Shown here in pieces: positions 27,708-36,409 of a stretch of 64,000 nt of DNA (positions are counted from its first letter, which is position 1; each line of letters begins with the position of its first letter). This stretch comes from JAJDOD01 sp050299835 (GTDB lineage: Bacteria > Pseudomonadota > Alphaproteobacteria > Rhodobacterales > Rhodobacteraceae). The stretch covers positions 62,001 through 126,000 of the forward strand of contig JBNKWP010000002.1 in NCBI GenBank assembly GCA_050299835.1, in the 5' to 3' direction. A program made the position numbers and the translations under genes. The notes beneath the pieces were generated by a model. It was not told the DNA's origin. It made no database searches and saw only the letters and a list, made by a program, of their open reading frames with translations.

Positions 27708-28820
27708 ATGAGCAAACACGGTTTCATCTGGGCTCTGGGCGCAATGTCGGGCACTTCGCTCGACGGCGTGGACGCAGCGCTGGTGCGGACTGATGGCGTG
27801 ACGGTTAAGGCATTCGGCGCCCACCGGTTCCACCCCTATTCGGACGAAGACCGGGCGGTGATCCGCGCTGCCCTCGGCAAACTGGACGGACCGGCCGTCG
27901 CGGCGGCGGCCGAGGTGGTGGAGAACGCCCATGCCGAAATCCTGTCGCTCTTCGAAGACGCCGAGGTTATCGGCTTTCACGGTCAGACTCTGACACACCT
28001 GCCTGACCGCGCGACGACGTTGCAGGCCGGGGACGGTCAGCTCCTCGCCGACGTGCTCGAACGCATGGTGGTCTGGGATTTCCGTTCGGCGGACATGGAG
28101 ATGGGTGGCCAGGGCGCACCGCTCGCTCCGTTCTATCACTTCGCGCTGGCGCGCCATATCGGGGAAACGCAGCCCATTGCATTCCTTAACCTGGGCGGTG
28201 TCGGAAACCTGACATTGCTTGACCCGTCTGCCGACGGACCCGCAGAACCCGGAGCCTGCCTCGCCTTCGACACTGGACCCGGCAATGCTCTAATCGACGA
28301 TCTTTGCCATGAAAGGCTCGGCCAGCGGTTCGACGAGGGCGGCCAACTGACCCTCTCGGGCAAGGTGGACGATACCGTTCTGACCCGCATGATGTCGGCC
28401 AAATATTTCACGAAGTTCCCGCCCAAGTCGCTGGACCGCAACGATTTCTTAGCCTGGGGTGCCATGGTCGCGGGTCTCGGCGACGCCGATGCCGCAGCGA
28501 CACTCGCCGCCGCCAGCGCAGAGGCCGTGGCGCGCGGCCTCGACCATTGCCCGACGCCACCCTCCCGAATGCTGGTGACCGGAGGCGGACGAAAAAACCC
28601 CGGCATAATGAGAGAACTGGCTCAACGCCTGCCCTGCCCGGTCGATCCGGTGGAAGACGCCGGTCTCGATGGCGACATGCTGGAAGCGCAGGCCTTCGCC
28701 TATCTCGCGGTCCGCGTTCTCCGCGGCCTGCCGACCTCCGCGCCCGGCACAACCGGGGTTGCGGCCCCCATCGGTGGCGGCACGATCAGTCGGCCACGGG
28801 TGATGGAAGGCAAAGCCTGA
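27708..28820 (+). CDS. anmK: Anhydro-N-acetylmuramic acid kinase
   Basis: AnmK hydrolyses and phosphorylates 1,6-anhydro-MurNAc to MurNAc-6-phosphate in peptidoglycan recycling. Motifs: LGAMSGTSLDGVDAALV for ATP binding, VIGFHGQTLTHLPDR, FLNLGGVGNLTLL and CLAFDTGPGNALIDDL. The ATG at 27708 has AAGGGGAAG upstream and gives 370 residues, normal for the family. A two-way terminator separates it from the converging lon gene. Confidence 0.96.
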   Translation: MSKHGFIWALGAMSGTSLDGVDAALVRTDGVTVKAFGAHRFHPYSDEDRAVIRAALGKLDGPAVAAAAEVVENAHAEILSLFEDAEVIGFHGQTLTHLPDRATTLQAGDGQLLADVLERMVVWDFRSADMEMGGQGAPLAPFYHFALARHIGETQPIAFLNLGGVGNLTLLDPSADGPAEPGACLAFDTGPGNALIDDLCHERLGQRFDEGGQLTLSGKVDDTVLTRMMSAKYFTKFPPKSLDRNDFLAWGAMVAGLGDADAAATLAAASAEAVARGLDHCPTPPSRMLVTGGGRKNPGIMRELAQRLPCPVDPVEDAGLDGDMLEAQAFAYLAVRVLRGLPTSAPGTTGVAAPIGGGTISRPRVMEGKA

Positions 28821-28828
28821 ATAAGAAA

Positions 28829-28850
28829 GAGCGCCCGGCAAGGGGCGCTC
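28829..28850. terminator. Bidirectional terminator between anmK and lon
   Basis: Perfect 8-bp stem GAGCGCCC/GGGCGCTC with a 6-nt loop lies between two convergent genes. It is flanked by A-rich DNA on the left and T-rich DNA on the right. Confidence 0.75.
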
Positions 28851-28879
28851 TCGCTTGTCGTTTTATGCCGTCCATCCGG

Positions 28880-31288
28880 TCAGTGAGCGACAGCACCGCC
28901 CCGAGACGCCTGCTGCTCGGCCAGACGCGCCGCTGCGGCGGCCTCTTCGGCAGCTTCGTCCCACTCGACGGCAACCGGTTCCCGAACCAGCGCGTGTTTG
29001 AGAACCTCCGACACATGTGTCACCGGAATGATGTTCAGACCGTCCTTCACGTTGTCCGGGATCTCGGTGAGGTCCTTTTCGTTCTCCTCCGGGATCAGCA
29101 CCGTCTTGATGCCTCCGCGAAGCGCCGCCAGAAGCTTCTCCTTCAACCCGCCAATCGGCATGGCGTTCCCGCGCAGAGACACCTCGCCGGTCATTGCGAT
29201 ATCCTTGCGGACCGGAATCTTTGTCAGGACCGAGACGATCGAGGTCACCATGGCAAGACCGGCTGACGGGCCGTCCTTTGGCGTCGCCCCGTCCGGTACG
29301 TGGACGTGGATATCCATGGTGTCGAACTGCGGCGGTTTCACCCCGATGGACGGCGCGATGGACCGGACGTAGCTCGACGCCGCGTCGATGGACTCTTTCA
29401 TCACGTCACCGAGTTTCCCGGTCGTCTTCATCCGACCCTTGCCAGGCAAACGCAGCGCCTCGATCTGAAGCAGATCGCCACCCACGCTTGTCCAGGCCAG
29501 ACCGGTGACGACACCGACCTGGTCTTCCTTCTCGGCCAGACCGTAGCGGTGCTTTTTCACGCCAAGGTAATCTTCCAGATTTTCCGGCGTCACAGTGACT
29601 TTCTCATCCTCTTTCTTGATGATCTTTGTCACCGCTTTCCGCGCCAGTTTGGCGATCTCGCGTTCAAGGTTCCGCACCCCCGCCTCGCGGGTGTAAGTGC
29701 GGATCATTTCCGTCAGCGCCTCGTCCGTCAGTTCGAACTCCTTGGGCTTAAGCCCGTGGTTCTTCACTTGCTTGTCGATCAGGTGCTGACGCGCGATCTC
29801 GCGCTTTTCATCCTCGGTGTAGCCGGCAAGCGAGATGATCTCCATCCGGTCCAGAAGCGGCCCCGGCATGTTGTAGGAGTTCGCCGTGGTCAGGAACATC
29901 ACGTTGCTGAGATCGTATTCCACTTCCATATAGTGGTCCACAAACGTGCCGTTCTGTTCGGGATCGAGCACTTCCAGCATCGCCGACGCCGGGTCGCCGC
30001 GGAAATCCTGCCCCATCTTGTCGATCTCATCGAGCAGGATCAGCGGGTTCGTCGTCTTCGCCTTCTTCAGCGCCTGAATGATCTTGCCCGGCATCGAGCC
30101 GATATAGGTCCGCCGGTGCCCCCGGATTTCCGACTCGTCGCGCACACCGCCAAGCGAGATGCGAATGAACTCGCGCCCCGTGGCCTTAGCGACCGATTTA
30201 CCCAGCGAGGTCTTGCCAACGCCCGGAGGTCCAACGAGACACAGGATCGGCCCCTTCAGCTTCTTCGAGCGTTGCTGCACCGCCAGATACTCGACGATCC
30301 GTTCCTTGACCTTCTCCAGCCCGTAATGATCGTCATCCAGGACCTTCTGGGCACGGTGGAGGTCTTTCTTCACGCGGGATTTCGTCCCCCACGGGATCGA
30401 CAGCATCCAATCCAGATAGTTGCGCACGACCGTAGCTTCCGCCGACATCGGAGACATCGACTTGAGCTTCTTCAGTTCACCCTCTGCCTTCTCGCGCGCT
30501 TCCTTGGAAAACTTGGTTTCTGCGATCTTCTGTTCGAGCTCCAAAAGCTCGTTCGACTCCTCGCCGTCGCCCAGTTCCTTCTGGATCGCCTTCATCTGTT
30601 CGTTGAGATAATATTCACGCTGCGTGCGCTCCATCTGGCTCTTCACGCGCGTCTTGATCTTCTTCTCAACCTGCAGAACCGACATCTCGCCCTGCATCAG
30701 GCCATAGACGGCTTCCAGCCGCTCGGCGACGCTCAACGTCTCAAGCAGAGACTGCTTGCGATCCACCTCGATCCCGAGATGGCCCGAGACAAGGTCAGCG
30801 AGTTTAGAAGGTTCCTGCGCCTCGGCCACTTGGCCCAGCGCCTCTTCCGGAACGTTTTTCTTGACCTTGGCGTAGCGCTCGAATTCCTCGGCGACAGAGC
30901 GCACGAGCGCCTCGACCGCATCGCCATCGCCAAGCTCCTCCTCCAGAGGTTCGGCGAAGGCCTCGAAGAAGTCCTCGTTCTCCACATAGTCGGCAATCTT
31001 CACGCGGGCCCGGCCCTCGACCAGAACCTTGACGGTGCCATCGGGAAGTTTCAGCAATTGCAATACATTGGCCAAAACGCCAACGTTATAGATACCCTCT
31101 TCGGTGGGCTCGTCCACGGCCGGGTCGATCTGGCTGGACAACAGGATCTGCTTGTCGTCCTGCATAACCTCTTCCAGAGCCTTGACGGATTTCTCCCGAC
31201 CCACGAAGAGCGGCACAATCATGTGCGGAAAAACCACGATATCCCTCAACGGGAGTACCGGGAATGAGTTTTCGTAAGATGCGTTCAT
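28880..31288 (-). CDS. lon: ATP-dependent protease Lon
   Basis: Cytosolic AAA+ serine protease for misfolded and regulatory proteins. The N-terminal substrate domain begins FPVLPLRDIVVFPHMIVPLF. The ATPase has Walker A GPPGVGKTS and Walker B LILLDEIDKMG. The protease domain has the catalytic serine in PKDGPSAGLAM and the lysine in GGLKEKLLAALRGG. The length of 802 residues is full. A candidate sigma-70-type promoter lies about 70-100 bp upstream. Confidence 0.97.
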   Translation of the reverse strand: MNASYENSFPVLPLRDIVVFPHMIVPLFVGREKSVKALEEVMQDDKQILLSSQIDPAVDEPTEEGIYNVGVLANVLQLLKLPDGTVKVLVEGRARVKIADYVENEDFFEAFAEPLEEELGDGDAVEALVRSVAEEFERYAKVKKNVPEEALGQVAEAQEPSKLADLVSGHLGIEVDRKQSLLETLSVAERLEAVYGLMQGEMSVLQVEKKIKTRVKSQMERTQREYYLNEQMKAIQKELGDGEESNELLELEQKIAETKFSKEAREKAEGELKKLKSMSPMSAEATVVRNYLDWMLSIPWGTKSRVKKDLHRAQKVLDDDHYGLEKVKERIVEYLAVQQRSKKLKGPILCLVGPPGVGKTSLGKSVAKATGREFIRISLGGVRDESEIRGHRRTYIGSMPGKIIQALKKAKTTNPLILLDEIDKMGQDFRGDPASAMLEVLDPEQNGTFVDHYMEVEYDLSNVMFLTTANSYNMPGPLLDRMEIISLAGYTEDEKREIARQHLIDKQVKNHGLKPKEFELTDEALTEMIRTYTREAGVRNLEREIAKLARKAVTKIIKKEDEKVTVTPENLEDYLGVKKHRYGLAEKEDQVGVVTGLAWTSVGGDLLQIEALRLPGKGRMKTTGKLGDVMKESIDAASSYVRSIAPSIGVKPPQFDTMDIHVHVPDGATPKDGPSAGLAMVTSIVSVLTKIPVRKDIAMTGEVSLRGNAMPIGGLKEKLLAALRGGIKTVLIPEENEKDLTEIPDNVKDGLNIIPVTHVSEVLKHALVREPVAVEWDEAAEEAAAAARLAEQQASRGGAVAH

Positions 31289-31608
31289 TCTTGCGTCCTT
31301 GAAGCTGCAAGAGAGTTCAATCCCGACATCGGCAATACGAACCCTCTCCTCACCTCTCTATTTGGTGTCGGCACGTTTGGCGTCAACCACCTGCTCGTGG
31401 TCTGCCAGTGTGCCTGTCTGACACCCTAGGGGCAAGCGAACATTGAAGTCATAGGAATTTTCCCGTGTCGTTGATCCTCTCCACGCACGAATCCGCCTGA
31501 AAGTCTCGACCGTTTCCTTAAAGGAAAAATTAACGTCTGCGCCGCAATTTAGCCCGAAACCCCCAATAGGCAGGCACTTGTGGGGGCACCGCGATAAATC
31601 GGTGCCGA
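31289..31608. other. Intergenic region between divergent lon and a membrane-protein gene
   Basis: 320 bp with no credible gene. It holds the candidate lon promoter and presumably that of the gene at 31609. I see no repeat or structured RNA in it. Confidence 0.6.
31358..31386 (-). promoter_or_regulatory. Candidate sigma-70 promoter for lon
   Basis: On the minus strand TTGACG (31381-31386) is separated by 17 nt from AAATAG (31358-31363), about 70 bp upstream of the lon start. Spacing is ideal and the -35 box is near consensus; the -10 box is weak. No clear heat-shock (sigma-32) promoter was seen. Confidence 0.4.
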
Positions 31609-32109
31609 ATGCTGACTGCCCTGAAGGCGCTAATATACCTGGAACGGCGACGACTTGCCCTTGTGGCGAGCCTGGCTTTTGTTGCCGGATCACTGTTTTA
31701 CTGGAATTCCGAGGTCTATCTCGGTTCCGTTCACATCTCCGTGCTGACCGGCTTCGTCTATGCGATCATCGTCGTAATCGCCGCAATCGCGGTTTGTGGC
31801 TTCATCCCATCAATGCGTCACATGATGGAATCGGTCGCATTCTCCAGGCTGGCGCTGGCCTTCGTGTTTCTGGCTCGCCCCGATCTGGGTGGTGTGCTGC
31901 TGGCCAATCCGTTGCTCCTCGCGCTCGTCATCGTCACAGGCGGCGCCTGCATCAGCCGCCTGATCCACGGTACGATCAAACGCGAAAAAAGGCGTTTCCT
32001 TGCGCTTCCAGTCCTTTCAAGGGACGCGGTCGTGACACAGGGAAATGACTGGCAACGCAACTTCACCGGCTGGATTGATGGCAACGCTCTGCGAAGGCTG
32101 CCCGCGTAG
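31609..32109 (+). CDS. Hypothetical multi-pass membrane protein
   Basis: A 166-residue protein with three or four hydrophobic segments (LALVASLAFVAGSLFYW, LTGFVYAIIVVIAAIAVCGF, and a broad one at about residues 80-115). A basic, hydrophilic C-terminus ends in a tryptophan-containing tail. No family is recognised. It is followed after about 50 bp by the nucleoside hydrolase gene in the same direction. Confidence 0.6.
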   Translation: MLTALKALIYLERRRLALVASLAFVAGSLFYWNSEVYLGSVHISVLTGFVYAIIVVIAAIAVCGFIPSMRHMMESVAFSRLALAFVFLARPDLGGVLLANPLLLALVIVTGGACISRLIHGTIKREKRRFLALPVLSRDAVVTQGNDWQRNFTGWIDGNALRRLPA

Positions 32110-32157
32110 AAATCGCCCTTCTTGCCAATCGCTTTCGCCCACGCCATGTTCGCGCGC

Positions 32158-33099
32158 ATGGCGGCTCGCAAGATCATCATCGACACCGATCCCGGACAGG
32201 ATGATGCCGTCGCCATCCTGCTGGCGCTCGCATCACCCGAATTGGAAGTCCTGGGGATTACGGCCGTTGCTGGCAATGTTCCTCTGGCCTTGACCGAAAA
32301 GAATGCCCGGATGGTCTGCGAACTGGCTACCCGGCCAGATATACCGGTATTCAGTGGTGCTGCGGCACCCATGACACGCAGGCTTGTCACGGCGGAGCAT
32401 GTCCACGGCAAGACCGGGTTGGACGGAGCGACCTTGTCTGCCCCCCGAATGAAACTGCAAGACGGGCACGCAATCGATTTCATCATTGAGACCTTGCGGA
32501 ACGAACCGGCGGGATCGGTCACTCTTGTGCCCATCGGACCGTTGACGAATATCGGACTTGCCCTGCAACAAGCGCCGGAGATTGCCTCCCGCATAGGCGA
32601 GATTGTTCTGATGGGGGGGGCCTATTTCGAGGTCGGAAACATAACCCCCGCCGCCGAATTCAACATCTTCGTCGATCCGGAAGCTGCGGAAATCGTATTT
32701 CGATCCGGCATCCCGCTTACCGTCATGCCGCTCGATGTCACACACAAGGCTCTGACCACGAGACCCCGCATTGATGCGTTTCGCGCGCTTGGGACCAAAA
32801 CCGGCGATACGGTCGCGGCGTGGACGGATTTTTTTGAACGCTTCGACATGGAAAAATACGGCAGCGAAGGCGCGCCGCTCCACGATCCCTGCACCATCGC
32901 CTATCTGTTGAAACCTGGACTGTTCAAAGGCCGGCACATCAACGTGGAGATCGAGACGTCATCAGAACTGACCCGAGGGATGACAGTTGCGGACTGGTGG
33001 GGCGTCACCGACCGCGCTCCCAACGCCATGTTCATGAACCAGGTGGATGACGACGGCTTCTTTGCGCTCCTGACCGAACGTCTGGCCCGTCTGCCATGA
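32158..33099 (+). CDS. Inosine-uridine-preferring nucleoside hydrolase
   Basis: The enzyme cleaves the N-glycosidic bond of ribonucleosides for base salvage. The calcium-binding N-terminal IIIDTDPGQDDAVAILLAL is diagnostic. Also seen are VPIGPLTNIGLAL, LMGGAY, NIFVDPEAA and the catalytic-histidine segment GAPLHDPCTIAYLL. I start at the ATG at 32158 (MAARKIII); in-frame starts at 32122 (TTG) and 32146 (ATG) are possible, and none has a strong ribosome site. The stop overlaps the GNAT gene by 4 nt. Confidence 0.92.
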   Translation: MAARKIIIDTDPGQDDAVAILLALASPELEVLGITAVAGNVPLALTEKNARMVCELATRPDIPVFSGAAAPMTRRLVTAEHVHGKTGLDGATLSAPRMKLQDGHAIDFIIETLRNEPAGSVTLVPIGPLTNIGLALQQAPEIASRIGEIVLMGGAYFEVGNITPAAEFNIFVDPEAAEIVFRSGIPLTVMPLDVTHKALTTRPRIDAFRALGTKTGDTVAAWTDFFERFDMEKYGSEGAPLHDPCTIAYLLKPGLFKGRHINVEIETSSELTRGMTVADWWGVTDRAPNAMFMNQVDDDGFFALLTERLARLP

Positions 33100-33542
33100 G
33101 CCAGCTTCTTCATCTTGCCACCGCCGGCGACATCGAGCGTGTCGAACGCATGGTCGCCGCTTACCATCAGCTTGAAGCGATCGAAAGCGACGAGGCCGGG
33201 CGCCGCGAGGCGCTGGTGCCGTTGCTCGACGGGTCGCCGCATGGGGCAATCTGGCTGATCGGACCGAAGATGGCTCCCGTTGGCTATATCGCCGTCAGCT
33301 TCGGCTGGTCGATCGAACTGGGCGGGCTCGACGGCATCGTGGATGAGTTCTGGATTCGTGAAGCGGTGCGCGGGCGCGGCATGGGCGGCGAAGCCTTGAT
33401 CGCCCTGCAAAAGGCTCTGAGGGAGGCCGGCGTCAAGGCGCTTAGCCTGGAGGTTGCGCATGGCAACGACAACGCCGAGCGTCTCTATCACCGGGCAGGC
33501 TTCAGAAACCGCGACTACCGTTATATGACCTGGCAGGCCTAG
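33096..33542 (+). CDS. GNAT-family N-acetyltransferase
   Basis: A 148-residue single-domain GNAT protein. The acetyl-CoA binding region is seen as FWIREAVRGRGMGGEALIAL (R/QxxGxG/A type), and the C-terminal strand-helix as SLEVAHGNDNAERLYHRAGF. The acceptor substrate is unknown. It overlaps the nucleoside hydrolase gene, so the two are co-expressed. Confidence 0.9.
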   Translation: MSQLLHLATAGDIERVERMVAAYHQLEAIESDEAGRREALVPLLDGSPHGAIWLIGPKMAPVGYIAVSFGWSIELGGLDGIVDEFWIREAVRGRGMGGEALIALQKALREAGVKALSLEVAHGNDNAERLYHRAGFRNRDYRYMTWQA

Positions 33543-33588
33543 GCCTTCGCCCCTTTTCGACAGCATGTCGCCGGACTAGGTATCGTTC

Positions 33589-35013
33589 ATGGACCTCGAT
33601 CTTCCATTCGACAATTCCTATGGGCGATTGCCCGAACGGTTCTATTCCCGGCTCGATCCGACACCGGTGCGGGAGCCGTCGCTGATAGCCCTGAACCGGC
33701 CATTGGCCGATCGTCTTGGCCTGGACGCCGACCGCCTGGCCTCGCCGGACGGCATCGCGACTTTCGCGGGAAATGCGGTGCCAGCCGGTGCCGATCCTCT
33801 TGCGCAAGCCTATGCCGGGCACCAGTTTGGGAACTTCGTTCCGCGACTGGGTGACGGACGGGCGCATCTGCTGGGCGAAGTTGTTGCCCCGGACGGAGCC
33901 CGCTTCGATCTGCAACTCAAGGGATCAGGCCCGACACCCTTTAGCCGCATGGGCGATGGACGTGCCTGGCTCGGGCCGGTCATGCGCGAATACCTCGTCT
34001 CCGAGGCTATGGCGGCCCTAGGAGTGCCCACCACGCGGGCGCTGGCTGCCGTCCTGACCGGTGAACCAGTGATCCGCGAAACGCGACTGCCCGGAGCGGT
34101 CCTTGTGCGTGTCGCCTCCAGTCACATCCGTATCGGCACTTTTCAGTATTTCGCGGCACGGGACGACCGGGAGGCTTTGGAGGAACTCGTCAGGCACGCC
34201 CTGCAACGGCATGATCCGGAAGGAGAAACCGCGCTCGACCTGCTGAACGGCGTTGTCGAACGGCAAGCCCGGCTCATCGCAAGCTGGATGGGCCTGGGCT
34301 TTGTCCACGGCGTGATGAACACCGATAACATGACGATCTCGGGCGAAACCATCGACTACGGGCCATGCGCTTTCATTGACGCCCATCACCCGATGCGGGT
34401 GTTTTCCTCCATCGACCGGGGCGGTCGCTATGCCTATGGGAAACAGCCCGACATTGCCATGTGGAACCTTGCGCAGCTCGCGGTCGCCTTGCTGCCGTTG
34501 ATCGAATCCTCCGAACAGGCGCAGTCCGCGTTGAACAGGTTTCCAGACCTGTTCCGCCAGTCTTGGGTACGGACTTCCCGTGCCAAGCTCGGGCTGAGAA
34601 CTGAAGAGAAGGAAGATGCAAATCTGGCAAATGACCTGCTGAACAGAATGGCAGAAAATCAGGCCGATTTCACCAACACGTTCCGCGCATTGGGTACGCC
34701 GACCGCGCGGGATGAATTCGCCGATCCCGAAGCCTTCGATACCTGGGAACGACTGTGGCGTGACCGGCTGGCGAGCGAAGGGACTTCTCCGGAAGACCGG
34801 CTGAACGAACTGCGCGCAGCAAACCCCGCCCTGATCCCGCGAACGCACCGCATCGAACAGGCCATCCAAGCGGGCGTTGCCGGAGATTTCGCACCGTTCG
34901 AGCGGCTCTTTGGCGCGCTGCAATCCCCCTACGACGTAAAAGATGACATGCGGGATTTGATGCGTGCGCCGACCGAAGACGAAATCGTACCGCAGACATT
35001 TTGCGGGACATGA
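33589..35013 (+). CDS. selO: Protein adenylyltransferase SelO (YdiU)
   Basis: SelO is a pseudokinase-fold enzyme that transfers AMP to proteins, linked to redox stress. The 474-residue protein has the family start DNSYGRLPERFY and AYAGHQFGNFVPRLGDGRA. The nucleotide site is LQLKGSGPTPFSRMGDGRAW, and the catalytic MNTDNMTISGETIDYGPCAF follows. The extreme C-terminus, QTFCGT, keeps a cysteine at the place where eukaryotic SelO has selenocysteine. Confidence 0.95.
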   Translation: MDLDLPFDNSYGRLPERFYSRLDPTPVREPSLIALNRPLADRLGLDADRLASPDGIATFAGNAVPAGADPLAQAYAGHQFGNFVPRLGDGRAHLLGEVVAPDGARFDLQLKGSGPTPFSRMGDGRAWLGPVMREYLVSEAMAALGVPTTRALAAVLTGEPVIRETRLPGAVLVRVASSHIRIGTFQYFAARDDREALEELVRHALQRHDPEGETALDLLNGVVERQARLIASWMGLGFVHGVMNTDNMTISGETIDYGPCAFIDAHHPMRVFSSIDRGGRYAYGKQPDIAMWNLAQLAVALLPLIESSEQAQSALNRFPDLFRQSWVRTSRAKLGLRTEEKEDANLANDLLNRMAENQADFTNTFRALGTPTARDEFADPEAFDTWERLWRDRLASEGTSPEDRLNELRAANPALIPRTHRIEQAIQAGVAGDFAPFERLFGALQSPYDVKDDMRDLMRAPTEDEIVPQTFCGT

Positions 35014-35113
35014 AACCCGGCCATGTCGTGCCGTTAATGACAGTTTGATCGAAATTTTTCCGCGAAATTTTACCTCGCACCGCTAAGAGCAAGCCGAAAC
35101 CCGGTGTGAGATC

Positions 35114-36406
35114 ATGAAGAACGCTCTTCTCTCCAATGGCGGATGGCTGCTGCGTGTCCTTACCGTATCCGCGCTCGTCGCGACGGTCGGACTCAGCTTG
35201 TTCCCCCGCTTCGTGGCCCACATCTCCACATCCGCGGTCGTCAACGCGCCGCTTCTGGTGATCCGATCGCCGATCGAAGGCGTCGTCGAAGACTACTCCC
35301 TGCAAAACGGCGCCTTCGTCTCACGTGGCGATACGGTTGCCGTGTTCCGCGAGGCGGGAACGGATCTGACCCAGCGCGCCGATCTTGAAACGCGGCTTGC
35401 CATCGCATCGGCGGCGGTCGATGCCGTGAGCAACCGCATCGTTGAAGTGGAGGCCATCCGCGACGCCCTTCAAAAAAGGGACAAGACCTATGCCGCCTGG
35501 CACATCGCCATTCTCGAAAAGAAGGTCGAGGAACTGGAGGCTCTCGTGCGCGGGGAAACCGCGCGTCTCGTCGCCCTCAGAGCGGAGGCTGACCGGACAA
35601 GGGTCCTGTTTAATCGGAAGATGGTCTCGCAAAGCGAAAACATGGACGCCATCGCGACCGTCGAAGAACAGAACGAACGTCGGCAGGCGGCAGAAGCGCG
35701 ACTGGCGGCACAGCGACTGAAACTTGCAGCAATGAAGGACGGCGTGCTGGCCGGCACCGACGGGACCAACACGCCCTATACATTGCAGCGCCAGGATGAA
35801 ATCGAGATGGAACTCGCCAGGTTGAGGGACGAGTTGCATGACCACAGGGCCGAAAAAACCGCCCTCAACGATCAACTGAGCAAGGAACTGGAAATCTACA
35901 GGCGGGAGAACCGCATCACGCTGTCCTCCCCGATATCGGGCGTGGTCTGGCGCTCGGCCTCGCTCGCCGGGCGACCCGTCTTGCCGGGGGACGAAGTGGT
36001 CGAAATCCTGGATTGCGGTGCGCGGTTTTTGGAGGCCTACCTACCCGAGGGCCTGATGGGCGCGATTGCGGTCGGTGACATGGTCGATATCAGGCTGACC
36101 GGAGAGAGCCGCGCATTCTCGGCCCCCGTGACTTCGATCCTCGGACATGGTGCACGTTACGACCACGTTGAACTTGCGGCACAGGACGACGCGCCGAAGG
36201 ACGGAAAGATGCGCGTGCTGATCGAACTGAACGCAGATCGGCTGAGCCTTGACCGGGATCGCTTCTGTCATGTCGGACGAACCGCCCAAGTGTCCCTGCC
36301 CCGCGACTTTTCGACCGTGTCCAGATTGGTGACGCGTTTTTCCACGAGTGTGAATTCGGCGATCGTCTGGCTCGGTGAGACGGCGGCTCAACTCCGGCAA
36401 GGTTGA
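35114..36406 (+). CDS. HlyD-like membrane fusion protein paired with a glucan synthase (BgsB-like)
   Basis: The 430-residue protein has one N-terminal membrane segment (VLTVSALVATVGLSLFPRF) and a biotinyl/lipoyl-like beta domain split by a coiled coil. LLVIRSPIEGVVEDYSLQNG is the first half-motif and ITLSSPISGVVWRSAS the second. The coiled coil between is about residues 90-275. This is the plan of periplasmic adaptors. It stops 3 nt before a GT2/PilZ synthase, so the two form one operon. The pair resembles BgsB/BgsA of Sinorhizobium meliloti (mixed-linkage beta-glucan) and, more distantly, Alg44/Alg8. The exact polymer is inferred. Confidence 0.75.
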   Translation: MKNALLSNGGWLLRVLTVSALVATVGLSLFPRFVAHISTSAVVNAPLLVIRSPIEGVVEDYSLQNGAFVSRGDTVAVFREAGTDLTQRADLETRLAIASAAVDAVSNRIVEVEAIRDALQKRDKTYAAWHIAILEKKVEELEALVRGETARLVALRAEADRTRVLFNRKMVSQSENMDAIATVEEQNERRQAAEARLAAQRLKLAAMKDGVLAGTDGTNTPYTLQRQDEIEMELARLRDELHDHRAEKTALNDQLSKELEIYRRENRITLSSPISGVVWRSASLAGRPVLPGDEVVEILDCGARFLEAYLPEGLMGAIAVGDMVDIRLTGESRAFSAPVTSILGHGARYDHVELAAQDDAPKDGKMRVLIELNADRLSLDRDRFCHVGRTAQVSLPRDFSTVSRLVTRFSTSVNSAIVWLGETAAQLRQG

Positions 36407-36409
36407 TCC

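Noticed and set aside
29300..31267. Open frame of 655 residues on the plus strand
   Set aside because: It is the antisense of lon, whose protein has every expected motif; long antisense frames are common in high-GC genes.
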